Positions 7,872 through 16,019 of a stretch of DNA of 40,260 bases are shown in pieces. The DNA is from Bacteroidota bacterium (lineage in GTDB: Bacteria > Bacteroidota > Bacteroidia > Bacteroidales > Bacteroidaceae). Position 1 is the first letter of the stretch. Each line of letters starts with the position of its first letter. The notes beneath the pieces are model-generated. The model had not been told where the DNA came from. It was given only the letters and a program-made list of their open reading frames with translations, and did no database searches. Location: NCBI GenBank assembly GCA_023425865.1, contig JAFABV010000016.1, forward strand, positions 1 through 40,260, in the 5' to 3' direction. Position numbers and translations under genes: made by a program.

Positions 7872-8522
7872 ATGAAGACCATAGTTTCCCCCTCACTGTT
7901 ATCTGCCGATTTCACTAACTTGAAGGGAGATATTGATATGATTAATCGCAGCGAGGCCGACTGGCTTCACTGTGATGTGATGGATGGTACATTTGTTCCC
8001 AACATCTCTTTTGGCTTTCCCGTGATGGAGGCTGTGAAAGGCATCTGCCACAAACCGCTCGACGTACATTATATGATAGAGCGGCCTGAGCGCTATATTG
8101 CCGAGACCGCTAAGTTGGGAGCCATGATGATGAGTGTACACTATGAAGCCTGTGTACACCTCAACCGTGCCATTCAAGAAATACATGAGACCGGCATGAA
8201 GGCAGGTGTGGTTCTAAATCCTTCTACTCCGGTTGGTGTGCTCGAAGAAGTCATAGAGGATGCCGACATGGTGCTGCTGATGAGTGTCAATCCCGGTTTT
8301 GGTGGACAGAAATTCATAGAGCATACCATTGCCAAGGTGCAGCGTTTGCGCAAATTGATTGACGAGCGTGGTGCCCATACCTTAATAGAGGTAGACGGTG
8401 GCGTCAATGGTGAGACAGCGCCCCGCTTGGTAGCGGCCGGCGCTGACGTGTTGGTGAGTGGTAGCTACATTTTTGGTGCTGCCGACCCTATTGCGACCAT
8501 CTCCCAGTTGAAATCCCTTTGA
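7872..8522 (+). CDS. rpe: Ribulose-phosphate 3-epimerase
   Basis: Interconverts D-ribulose 5-phosphate and D-xylulose 5-phosphate in the pentose phosphate pathway. The 216-aa protein is a TIM barrel of normal length. Signatures are VSPSLLSADF at the N-terminus, HCDVMDGTFVPNISFG (metal-binding His and catalytic Asp), LLMSVNPGFGGQKFI, and EVDGGVN (second catalytic Asp). The ATG at 7872 is chosen because the protein family begins there. A longer in-frame reading from 7815 would overlap the small ORF and add residues unlike the family. The gene is convergent with the sigma factor gene, with only 3 nt between stop codons. Confidence 0.95.
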   Translation: MKTIVSPSLLSADFTNLKGDIDMINRSEADWLHCDVMDGTFVPNISFGFPVMEAVKGICHKPLDVHYMIERPERYIAETAKLGAMMMSVHYEACVHLNRAIQEIHETGMKAGVVLNPSTPVGVLEEVIEDADMVLLMSVNPGFGGQKFIEHTIAKVQRLRKLIDERGAHTLIEVDGGVNGETAPRLVAAGADVLVSGSYIFGAADPIATISQLKSL

Positions 8523-8525
8523 GGT

Positions 8526-9122
8526 TTAGTCTAACTGCAGTTGGATATGATGCTCATTTGCCATCCTCCGCATGTTGAGGATGGCATAGCGCATACGTCC
8601 CAATGCGGTGTTGATGCTTACGTCTGTAGTCTCGGCAATCTCCTTGAACGACATTTGCTGATAGAACCGCATGAAAACCACCTCACGCTGGGAAGTGGGT
8701 AAGAGGTTCATCATTTTTTTGACGTCGCACAGCACTTGGTCATTGATATACCGATTCTCTATGTTTGAATCGAGCAGATGGTCAACGCTCAGGTTCGAGA
8801 GATCGTTGTCGGTGGTAGGCTCAACGATATGCTCCGCCTTTTGTCCCCTGTAAGAGTCCATGATGACATTATGGGCAATACGCATGCACCATGCACCAAA
8901 CTTACCGGTGGGTTTATACCGTCGGCTTTGTAGTTTTACGATGATTTTGATAAAAGTCTCTTGAAAGAGGTCGTTGGCCTTATCCTGATCGCGCACCACG
9001 AAAAGGATATAGGAAAACAATTTAGATTGATTGCGAGAAAGGAGCAAATCAAACGCCCGGTTGTTGCCGTTCATATAGCATAACGCCAGCTCTTCGTCGG
9101 TCATTCCTGCAAGGTTCTTCAT
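8526..9122 (-). CDS. RNA polymerase sigma factor, sigma-70 family (ECF-like)
   Basis: The 198-aa protein has sigma region 2 at about residues 24-95 (FDLLLSRNQSKLFSYIL, DLFQETFIKI, FGAWCMRIAHNVIMDSYR). Region 4 is at about 130-190, with the helix-turn-helix MSFKEIAETTDVSINTALGRMRYAI. Region 3 is missing, as in group 4 (ECF) factors. The linker between the regions is longer than usual. No anti-sigma factor gene or membrane partner is adjacent, so control may be transcriptional or through an unlinked partner. The promoter upstream matches the housekeeping consensus, so it does not look strictly self-driven. The regulon cannot be read from this window. Confidence 0.9.
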   Translation of the reverse strand: MKNLAGMTDEELALCYMNGNNRAFDLLLSRNQSKLFSYILFVVRDQDKANDLFQETFIKIIVKLQSRRYKPTGKFGAWCMRIAHNVIMDSYRGQKAEHIVEPTTDNDLSNLSVDHLLDSNIENRYINDQVLCDVKKMMNLLPTSQREVVFMRFYQQMSFKEIAETTDVSINTALGRMRYAILNMRRMANEHHIQLQLD

Positions 9123-9210
9123 TATTTATATTTTTTGATGAAGTAGAGGTCTGTGTCTATAGGCGTTCTATTATATTAAACATTGTTTCTATATGATCAA
9201 CTTTACGCTG

Positions 9211-9242
9211 CAAATATATTGTTTTTATGTTATTTGACCAAA
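9211..9242 (-). promoter_or_regulatory. Promoter of the sigma factor gene
   Basis: On the minus strand TTTG (9242-9239), 20 bp spacer, TATATTTG (9218-9211). This is an exact match to the Bacteroidetes consensus, with a leader of about 85 nt. Confidence 0.8.
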
Positions 9243-9273
9243 TTTTTAACATATAAAATACAATAAATCACAA

Positions 9274-9354
9274 AGCAGGCGGCACGGCGGGCGTTATGAT
9301 ACCAAATTGTGCCATCAAATACTACTATGTAGAACCATAACATGTCCGCCTGCT
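9274..9354. repeat. Nested inverted repeats upstream of the hut promoter
   Basis: The outer arms agcaggcgg (9274-9282) and ccgcctgct (9346-9354) are perfect 9-bp complements. The inner arms gttatg (9293-9298) and cataac (9336-9341) lie between them. There is no T-run on either strand, so it is not a standard terminator. It lies in the 344-bp spacer between the divergent sigma factor and hut promoters, which otherwise holds nothing recognisable. A regulator site or a structured RNA are both possible. Confidence 0.45.
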
Positions 9355-9392
9355 GCCATTCATGAAAAAGTTATGATTATCTTCTGCATTTT

Positions 9393-9424
9393 CTTGCTAA
9401 TTTGCTTTTAATCACCTATATTTG
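9393..9424 (+). promoter_or_regulatory. Promoter of the hut operon
   Basis: CTTG (9393-9396), 20 bp spacer, TATATTTG (9417-9424). The ftcD start is 42 nt downstream. Confidence 0.75.
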
Positions 9425-9466
9425 CCACGATAACCAAAAACACAACAACCATTATTACTGCATACT

Positions 9467-11170
9467 ATGAAACAAGATCGACGAATCATTGAGTGTGTAC
9501 CCAATTTTAGTGAAGGTCGTGACCGACAGACCATTGATGCCATTACGCGTGAGATAGAACGTAGTCCAGGGGTAAAACTACTTGATGTAGACCCCGGCGA
9601 AGCCACCAACCGCACGGTGGTAACCTTTGTGGGGAATCCGGATGACGTCTGCGAGGCTGCTTTCCGCGCCGTGGCTAAGGCTGGTGAACTGATTGATATG
9701 CGCCATCATCACGGTGCGCATCCCCGCATGGGAGCTACCGACGTGCTGCCCTTGATTCCTGTGGCTGGTATTAGCTTGGAAGAGTGTGCCGCATTGGCCC
9801 GTAGGTTGGCGGAACGCATTGCCACCGAACTTCGTATTCCCACCTATTGTTATGAGGCTGCCGCCGGCCGTGCTGAGCGCAAGAACCTCGCCGTCTGCAG
9901 AAAAGGCGAGTATGAAGGTTTGGCTGAGCGCATTGCCAACCCTGACGAGGCACCTGACTTCGGCGCACGTCCTTGGGATGACGGCATAGCTCGCACAGGC
10001 TGTACCGCCGTGGGCGCACGCGACTTCCTCATTGCCGTCAACTTCAATCTTAACACCACCTCCACACGCCGCGCCAATGCAGTGGCTTTCGACGTGCGCG
10101 AGAAGGGTCGTCCCCTGCGTGAGAATGGTTCGCTCACGGGTAAGGTGCTCACCGACGAGCAGGGCAACAGGCTCATGCAGCCGGGCACGCTCAAGGCCAC
10201 CAAAGCCATCGGCTGGTATATCGATGAATATGGCATTGCGCAGGTGTCGATGAATATCACAGACATCAACGTTACCCCACTGCACAAGGCCTTTGACGAG
10301 GTGTGTCGCGCGGCCAACGAGCGGGGGCTGCGTGTCACAGGTACTGAGATTGTAGGACTGGTGCCCAAGCGCACGCTTATAGAGGCTGGAAACTATTTTT
10401 TGGAGAAGCAGCAGCGGTCTACAGGCATACCCGAAGAAGACGTGGTGAAGATCGCCATACGTTCAATGGGGCTCGATGACCTCAAACCTTTCAACGCTCG
10501 CGAGAAGGTTATTGAATATCTCTTAGAGGGCGATGCCACGTCGTCTGCACTTGTCGATCTCACGGTGAAAGGCTTTGCCGAGGAGACCTCGCGCGAGTCA
10601 CCAGCACCCGGCGGTGGCAGTGTGGCGGCCTATATGGGTGCCTTGGGGGCAGCCTTGGGCACTATGGTGGCCAACCTTTCGAGTCACAAGCGTGGCTGGG
10701 ACGACCGCTGGCAGGAATTTAGTGACTGGGCTGTAAAGGGACAGGCGCTGATGACCACGCTGCTGCAGCTCGTTGACGAAGACACCCGCGCCTTCAATCA
10801 GATCATGGACGCCTTCGGACTACCCAAGGGCAATGACGAGGAGAAGCGCCTGCGCACACAGGCCATTCAGGAGGCCACGCTCCATGCCACACAGGTGCCG
10901 CTGCAGACCATGAAGACGGCCTACGAGGCCTTCGACCTCTGTCGGGCAATGGCTGCCGACGGCAATCCCAACAGCGTGTCGGATGCCGGTGTAGGTGCTT
11001 TGGCCGTGCATGCTGCCGTGCGCGGGGCGTGGCTCAATGTGAAGATCAATGCAGCCTCGCTCACCGACGGCCCAACGGCTAAAGCCCTCGTGGCAGAGGC
11101 CGACAGGCTTGTAGCAGAGTCTTGCAGGCAGGAAAAGGAAATCATGGAAATAGTAGTATCTAAAATCTAA
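9467..11170 (+). CDS. ftcD: Bifunctional glutamate formimidoyltransferase / formimidoyl-THF cyclodeaminase
   Basis: Last step of histidine degradation. The N-terminal half moves the formimino group from N-formiminoglutamate to tetrahydrofolate, giving glutamate. The C-terminal half turns 5-formimino-THF into 5,10-methenyl-THF and ammonia. The transferase spans about residues 1-330, with ECVPNFSEGRD at the start and the His-rich motif HHHGAHPRMGATDVLPLIP near residues 80-98. The cyclodeaminase starts near residue 365, with the conserved SPAPGGGSVAAYMG (Ser378-Gly384 core). At 567 aa both domains are full length, the arrangement known from mammalian FTCD; many bacteria have separate proteins. 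It is the first gene of the hut operon, and its stop codon overlaps the hutU start by one base. Confidence 0.93.
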   Translation: MKQDRRIIECVPNFSEGRDRQTIDAITREIERSPGVKLLDVDPGEATNRTVVTFVGNPDDVCEAAFRAVAKAGELIDMRHHHGAHPRMGATDVLPLIPVAGISLEECAALARRLAERIATELRIPTYCYEAAAGRAERKNLAVCRKGEYEGLAERIANPDEAPDFGARPWDDGIARTGCTAVGARDFLIAVNFNLNTTSTRRANAVAFDVREKGRPLRENGSLTGKVLTDEQGNRLMQPGTLKATKAIGWYIDEYGIAQVSMNITDINVTPLHKAFDEVCRAANERGLRVTGTEIVGLVPKRTLIEAGNYFLEKQQRSTGIPEEDVVKIAIRSMGLDDLKPFNAREKVIEYLLEGDATSSALVDLTVKGFAEETSRESPAPGGGSVAAYMGALGAALGTMVANLSSHKRGWDDRWQEFSDWAVKGQALMTTLLQLVDEDTRAFNQIMDAFGLPKGNDEEKRLRTQAIQEATLHATQVPLQTMKTAYEAFDLCRAMAADGNPNSVSDAGVGALAVHAAVRGAWLNVKINAASLTDGPTAKALVAEADRLVAESCRQEKEIMEIVVSKI

Positions 11171-13179
11171 TGACGATGACAATTGCAGAATTTCAACAAG
11201 ATATCAGGACGGGTATCCCCGACACCTTGCCCGAACTTCAACCTTACGATACCCGCGTAAACCATGCACCCAAGCGTAAGGATATACTGAAGCCTGATGA
11301 GAAACAATTAGCGCTGCGCAATGCCCTGCGCTATTTCCCGCAGAAGATGCATGAGGCCTTGGCGCCTGAATTTGCACAGGAACTGGCCGACTACGGTCGC
11401 ATCTACATGTATCGATTTCGCCCAACGTATGAGATGAAGGCACGGCCTATTGACGACTACCCCCATCGCTCCAGACAGGCGGCAGCCATTATGCTCATGA
11501 TACAAAACAACCTCGACCCACGGGTGGCGCAACATCCGCACGAGTTGATCGTATATGGCGGCAATGGCGCAGCCTTCCAGAACTGGGCGCAGTACCGCCT
11601 CACCATGCGCTACCTCAGTGAGATGACCGATGAGCAGACCTTGGTGATGTACTCCGGCCACCCCTTGGGCCTCTTCCCCTCACATCCCCGTGCGCCGCGC
11701 GTGGTGGTGACCAATGGGATGGTGATTCCCAACTACTCCAAGCCCGACGACTGGGAGCGCCTCAACGCTCTTGGTGTGAGCCAGTACGGACAGATGACGG
11801 CCGGCTCGTATATGTACATCGGTCCACAGGGCATCGTGCATGGCACCACCATCACCGTGCTCAACGCCGCCCGCAGCGTGCTGCAGGGGGCTGACCGCAC
11901 GCCACTCTTCGTCTCCTCGGGCCTCGGAGGCATGAGCGGTGCCCAGCCTAAGGCCGGCAATATTGCCCAGGTGGTGAGTATTGTGGCAGAGATCAATCCC
12001 CTGGCGGCACAGAAGCGGTATGAACAGGGGTGGGTAGATGAACTCTACGACGACCTTGACCAATTAGTGCCCGCGGCACTCAAGGCGGTGGCCGAGCGCA
12101 GGCCCGTATCCATGGCCTACGTGGGCAATGTGGTAGACCTGTGGGAGCGACTCGCCGATGATGGCGTGCAGGTGGACTTAGGGTCAGACCAGACCTCTCT
12201 GCACAACCCTTGGGCGGGGGGCTATTATCCCGTGGGTATGACGCTTGAAGAAAGCAACCGCATGATGGCTGAGCAGCCGGAGATGTTTAGAGTGCGCGTA
12301 GAGGAATCGCTGCGCCGTCAGGTAGCCGCTATAAATCGGCTGGCTGCGCGAGGCATGTATTTCTTCGACTACGGCAATGCATTCCTGCTTCAGGCCAGTA
12401 GGGCAGGGGCCGATATTCTGCGGGCCGATGGCACGTTCCGCTATCCTTCTTATGTGCAAGACATCATGGGACCGCTGTTCTTTGATTATGGTTTTGGTCC
12501 CTTCCGCTGGGTCTGCACCTCGTGTGACCCGCACGACCTCGAGGTCACCGACCGCTTGGCCACTGAGGTGCTGGAGGAAGAACGCCGACGGGCTCCGGCA
12601 ACCATCGCTCATCAGTTGGATGACAACATCCATTGGATTAAGGAGGCGGGGCGCAACCACCTCGTGGTGGGCTCGCAGGCACGCATTCTCTATGCTGATT
12701 GCGAGGGTCGCACAAAGATAGCCTTGGCCTTCAACGATGCCGTGCGTCGCGGCGAACTACGTGCGCCCGTCGTGCTCGGGCGCGACCACCACGACGTGTC
12801 GGGCACCGACTCGCCCTTCCGTGAGACGAGCAACATCTACGATGGGTCGCAATGGTGTGCCGACATGGCTATCCATAACGTCATTGGTGACAGCTTCCGC
12901 GGTGCCACGTGGGTGAGCATCCACAATGGCGGCGGCGTGGGCTGGGGCGAGGTCATCAATGGCGGCTTCGGCATGGTGGTCGATGGTAGCGACCAGGCTG
13001 AGGCCAATATTCGCGAAATGTTGTACTGGGATGTCAACAACGGCATCGCGCGACGCTCCTGGGCACGCAATGACGGGGCGGTGGAGGCGGCCAAACGCGC
13101 TATGGAAGCCTGTCCGCGGCTACGGCTTACTTTGCCTGAAATGGCAGACGACGAACTGATCAGAAAGACCATGCAGTGA
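11170..13179 (+). CDS. hutU: Urocanate hydratase, long (animal-like) type
   Basis: Converts urocanate to imidazolone propionate using tightly bound NAD+. The 669-aa protein contains ELIVYGGNGAAFQNWAQY, YSGHPLGLFPSHP, SGLGGMSGAQPKA (NAD-binding Gly-rich loop) and GSDQTSLHNP, and ends with a long block including VVLGRDHHDVSGTDSPFRET and HNGGGVGWGEVINGGFGMV. Typical bacterial HutU proteins have about 557 residues. This length and the end block resemble vertebrate UROC1. Where short enzymes have the ARICW motif with its reactive Cys, this one reads SQARILYADCEGR. The ATG overlaps the ftcD stop codon (TAATG), so translation is probably coupled. The next gene, hutH, follows after 44 nt. Confidence 0.93.
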   Translation: MTMTIAEFQQDIRTGIPDTLPELQPYDTRVNHAPKRKDILKPDEKQLALRNALRYFPQKMHEALAPEFAQELADYGRIYMYRFRPTYEMKARPIDDYPHRSRQAAAIMLMIQNNLDPRVAQHPHELIVYGGNGAAFQNWAQYRLTMRYLSEMTDEQTLVMYSGHPLGLFPSHPRAPRVVVTNGMVIPNYSKPDDWERLNALGVSQYGQMTAGSYMYIGPQGIVHGTTITVLNAARSVLQGADRTPLFVSSGLGGMSGAQPKAGNIAQVVSIVAEINPLAAQKRYEQGWVDELYDDLDQLVPAALKAVAERRPVSMAYVGNVVDLWERLADDGVQVDLGSDQTSLHNPWAGGYYPVGMTLEESNRMMAEQPEMFRVRVEESLRRQVAAINRLAARGMYFFDYGNAFLLQASRAGADILRADGTFRYPSYVQDIMGPLFFDYGFGPFRWVCTSCDPHDLEVTDRLATEVLEEERRRAPATIAHQLDDNIHWIKEAGRNHLVVGSQARILYADCEGRTKIALAFNDAVRRGELRAPVVLGRDHHDVSGTDSPFRETSNIYDGSQWCADMAIHNVIGDSFRGATWVSIHNGGGVGWGEVINGGFGMVVDGSDQAEANIREMLYWDVNNGIARRSWARNDGAVEAAKRAMEACPRLRLTLPEMADDELIRKTMQ

Positions 13180-13223
13180 GTGATGGCCGGTGCAATCAAT
13201 CATATATATAAAGGTATCATACT

Positions 13224-14738
13224 ATGGAAGAGAAAATACATGAGATAAGTGCCGGACACCTCACGCTGAACAAGGTGTCGGAGATTATGCGACTCAACTA
13301 TAAACTCAAGTTGGGCGAAGATTCGTGTAAGCGTATTGTGCGCTGCCGCGAGTATTTGGACCAGAAGATAGCGGAGTCTAAAGTACCTATCTATGGCGTG
13401 ACGACAGGCTTTGGGTCGCTGTGCAATATCAATATTGACAAGGACCAGCTGTCGCAACTCCAAATCAACCTTATGATGAGCCATGCCTGTGGCTGTGGCG
13501 ACAGGATACCCAACGAGGTGGTGAAACTCATGATTCTGCTGAAGATACAGTCGCTGAGTTATGGCTACTCGGGATGTCATCTGCATACGGTAGAGCGCCT
13601 CGTCGACTTCTTCAATGAGGAAATCTATCCTATTGTCTATATGCAGGGGTCAGTGGGTTCTTCGGGCGACCTTGTACCCTTGGCTCACCTTTGTCTGCCG
13701 TTGGTGGGTCTGGGTGAAGTGGAATACCAGGGCCGCCGTATGAGCGGCGAGGAACTGCACCAGCTGAAGGGCTGGACGCCCATCAAGTTAGACTCTAAAG
13801 AGGGGCTGGCCCTGCTTAATGGCACGCAGAATATGGCGGCCTTCTGCTGCTGGTCGATTATCCATGCTACACAGTTGAGCAACTGGGCCGACTATATCGG
13901 GGCATTGTCACTCGATGTCTACGACGGACTCATCGAACCTTTCAACCGTGCCGTGCATGTGGTGCGGCCACACAAGGGGCAGTTGGATACTGCTGATAAT
14001 ATCACGAAAATATTGGCCGGCAGTGAACTCATTGGGCGGCCCAAGGACCATGTGCAAGATCCCTACTCCTTCCGCTGCATACCGCAGGTGCATGGCGCGG
14101 TGAAAGACACCGTGCGCTATGTACAGAAGGTGACCGATGTGGAAATCAATGCCACGACCGACAACCCGACGGTATGTCCCGACGATGACCTCATTATCTC
14201 GGCGGGCAACTTCCACGGTGAGCCCATTGCCTTGCCCATGGATTTCCTTGCCATTGCCATGTCGGAGCTGTCGAATATCTCTGAGCGACGCATCTACAAA
14301 CTTGTGTCGGGCACCCGTGGTCTGCCCAGTTTCTTGGTGGCCTATCCGGGAGTGAACAGCGGTTTTATGATTACGCAGTACACCGCCGCGTCTATCGTGA
14401 GCCAGAGCAAAGGTTTGTGTATGCCCTCCTCGGTTGACAGCATTCCCACCTGTCAGGGCCAGGAAGACCATGTGAGCATGGGTGCTAATGCGGGCACCAA
14501 ACTCTACGAAGTAGTGCTCAATACAGAGCGCGTATTAGCCATCGAACTCTTCAACGCGGCACAGGCCTTAGACTTCCGTCGCCCACTCAAGACTTCGCCC
14601 GTGCTCGAGCGCCTTTACGAAGACTATCGCAAAGTAGTGCCGTTTATTGATAATGACACGGTGATGTATCCTTACATTGAGAAGACCATACAGTTCTTGA
14701 GGTCGGAGAAGATGGCAAACCTCAATCGTGCGCTATAA
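13224..14738 (+). CDS. hutH: Histidine ammonia-lyase
   Basis: Removes ammonia from L-histidine to give urocanate, the first step of the pathway. The 504-aa protein is of family length. Catalytic features seen are IYGVTTGFG (the active-site Tyr loop), LMMSHACGCGD (conserved His), VQDPYSFRC, and SIPTCQGQEDHVSMG (with the Glu that marks His rather than Tyr or Phe lyases). The MIO cofactor triad, normally Ala-Ser-Gly, reads Ser146-Ser147-Gly148 (GSVGSSGDLVPLAHL). The central Ser and Gly are kept, so cyclisation is still plausible. The hut operon context supports the function. The stop codon is directly followed by the hutI ATG. Confidence 0.9.
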   Translation: MEEKIHEISAGHLTLNKVSEIMRLNYKLKLGEDSCKRIVRCREYLDQKIAESKVPIYGVTTGFGSLCNINIDKDQLSQLQINLMMSHACGCGDRIPNEVVKLMILLKIQSLSYGYSGCHLHTVERLVDFFNEEIYPIVYMQGSVGSSGDLVPLAHLCLPLVGLGEVEYQGRRMSGEELHQLKGWTPIKLDSKEGLALLNGTQNMAAFCCWSIIHATQLSNWADYIGALSLDVYDGLIEPFNRAVHVVRPHKGQLDTADNITKILAGSELIGRPKDHVQDPYSFRCIPQVHGAVKDTVRYVQKVTDVEINATTDNPTVCPDDDLIISAGNFHGEPIALPMDFLAIAMSELSNISERRIYKLVSGTRGLPSFLVAYPGVNSGFMITQYTAASIVSQSKGLCMPSSVDSIPTCQGQEDHVSMGANAGTKLYEVVLNTERVLAIELFNAAQALDFRRPLKTSPVLERLYEDYRKVVPFIDNDTVMYPYIEKTIQFLRSEKMANLNRAL

Positions 14739-15962
14739 ATGAGAAAGGTCATCACACATATCGGCAGTTTGTTTGGTATTCTTCCGCCTGATGTCTCTCG
14801 TCTGCAAGGGCAGGCGATGGCTCAGGTGGGGGTGCTGAACGATGCCTGGTTGGAAATGGTAGACGGATGCATTGCGGCCTTTGGCACTATGCGCGAGTTC
14901 GACGATGGGCAGTATGATGAGGTCATCGATGCTGTAGGAGGCAGCGTGCTGCCTTGTTTCTGCGACAGTCATACACATATCGTCTATGCCGGCAGTCGTG
15001 AGCAGGAGTTTGTCGACAAGATTCGCGGACTGAGCTATGCCGAGATTGCGCGCCGGGGTGGGGGAATCCTCAACTCGGCAGATGCCTTGCACCGACTCAG
15101 TGAAGAGCAACTGTTGCAGCAAGCGCTGCCTCGTTTAGAGGAGATGATGCGCAAAGGCACAGGCTGTGTAGAAGTAAAGAGTGGCTACGGACTGACACTT
15201 GAAGACGAATTAAAGATGTTGCGAGTGATCAAGCGGTTAGGTGAAGTCAGTAAAGTAAAAGTTGTGTCTACCTTCCTCGGGGCACATGCCGTGGGTCGGC
15301 AGTATGCCGGACGGCAGACCGAGTATGTCGACCTCGTGGTCAACGAGATGATACCCGAGGTGGGGCGGCAGCAGTTGGCCGACTACATCGACGTGTTTTG
15401 CGACGCGGGCTTCTTTACTCCAGAGGAGACCGACTGTATCTTGGAGGCTGGGGCCAAATATGGTCTGCGCCCGAAGATACATGTCGACGAACTGGCGGTG
15501 ACGGGTGGACTGCCTGTGGCGCTGCGGCACGGAGCCTTGTCGGTTGATCACCTTGAGCGACTGCCCGACGAGGAGATAGCGCTGCTCAAGCATTCAGACA
15601 CCATGCCTACAGCATTGCCCGGAACCTCATTCTTCCTCAATATGCCCTATGCCCCTGTAAGAAAGATGGTGGACGAAGGACTCGGCGTCGCCTTGGCTTC
15701 CGACTACAACCCCGGCTCCACACCCTCGGGCGACATGAAGTTTGTCATGTCGTTGGCCTGTTTCAAAATGCGCCTGCTGCCCGAAGAGGCCTTCAACGCT
15801 GTGACAATCAATAGTGCCTATGCCATGGGGCAGAGTCACCACTACGGCAGCATAGCCGTCGGCAAGCGTGCTGCCGTCATCATTACATCTCCAATGCCCT
15901 CGCTGGCATATCTGCCATACGCATACACGTCGCCAGTAATTAAGAAGGTGATATTGGATTAA
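14739..15962 (+). CDS. hutI: Imidazolonepropionase
   Basis: Hydrolyses imidazolone propionate to N-formiminoglutamate. It is a metal-dependent amidohydrolase of 407 aa, the usual length. Metal ligands are in FCDSHTHIVYAG (His78, His80), a conserved VKSGYGL segment follows, then KIHVDELAVTGG and SVDHLERL, and finally ASDYNPGSTPSG with the catalytic Asp. The start abuts the hutH stop codon with no gap, so translation is probably coupled. It is the last gene of the operon and ends immediately before the bidirectional terminator at 15965. Confidence 0.95.
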   Translation: MRKVITHIGSLFGILPPDVSRLQGQAMAQVGVLNDAWLEMVDGCIAAFGTMREFDDGQYDEVIDAVGGSVLPCFCDSHTHIVYAGSREQEFVDKIRGLSYAEIARRGGGILNSADALHRLSEEQLLQQALPRLEEMMRKGTGCVEVKSGYGLTLEDELKMLRVIKRLGEVSKVKVVSTFLGAHAVGRQYAGRQTEYVDLVVNEMIPEVGRQQLADYIDVFCDAGFFTPEETDCILEAGAKYGLRPKIHVDELAVTGGLPVALRHGALSVDHLERLPDEEIALLKHSDTMPTALPGTSFFLNMPYAPVRKMVDEGLGVALASDYNPGSTPSGDMKFVMSLACFKMRLLPEEAFNAVTINSAYAMGQSHHYGSIAVGKRAAVIITSPMPSLAYLPYAYTSPVIKKVILD

Positions 15963-15964
15963 CG

Positions 15965-16004
15965 GCAAAACCTCCGACCTGCTATGTGCTGTCGGAGGTT
16001 TTGC
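15965..16004. terminator. Bidirectional terminator between hut and the ygiQ-truA operon
   Basis: A perfect 14-bp stem, gcaaaacctccgac (15965-15978) with gtcggaggttttgc (15991-16004), has a 12-nt loop. A-runs and T-runs within the arms allow it to work on both strands. It separates hutI on the plus strand from the PP2C-TruA gene on the minus strand. Confidence 0.88.
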
Positions 16005-16019
16005 GATGTGTGTAGTCTG

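Noticed and set aside
9578..10285. 235-codon frame antisense to ftcD
   Set aside because: It is inside a fully supported gene and shows no recognisable motif; a similar shadow at 9850-10374 exists in another frame.
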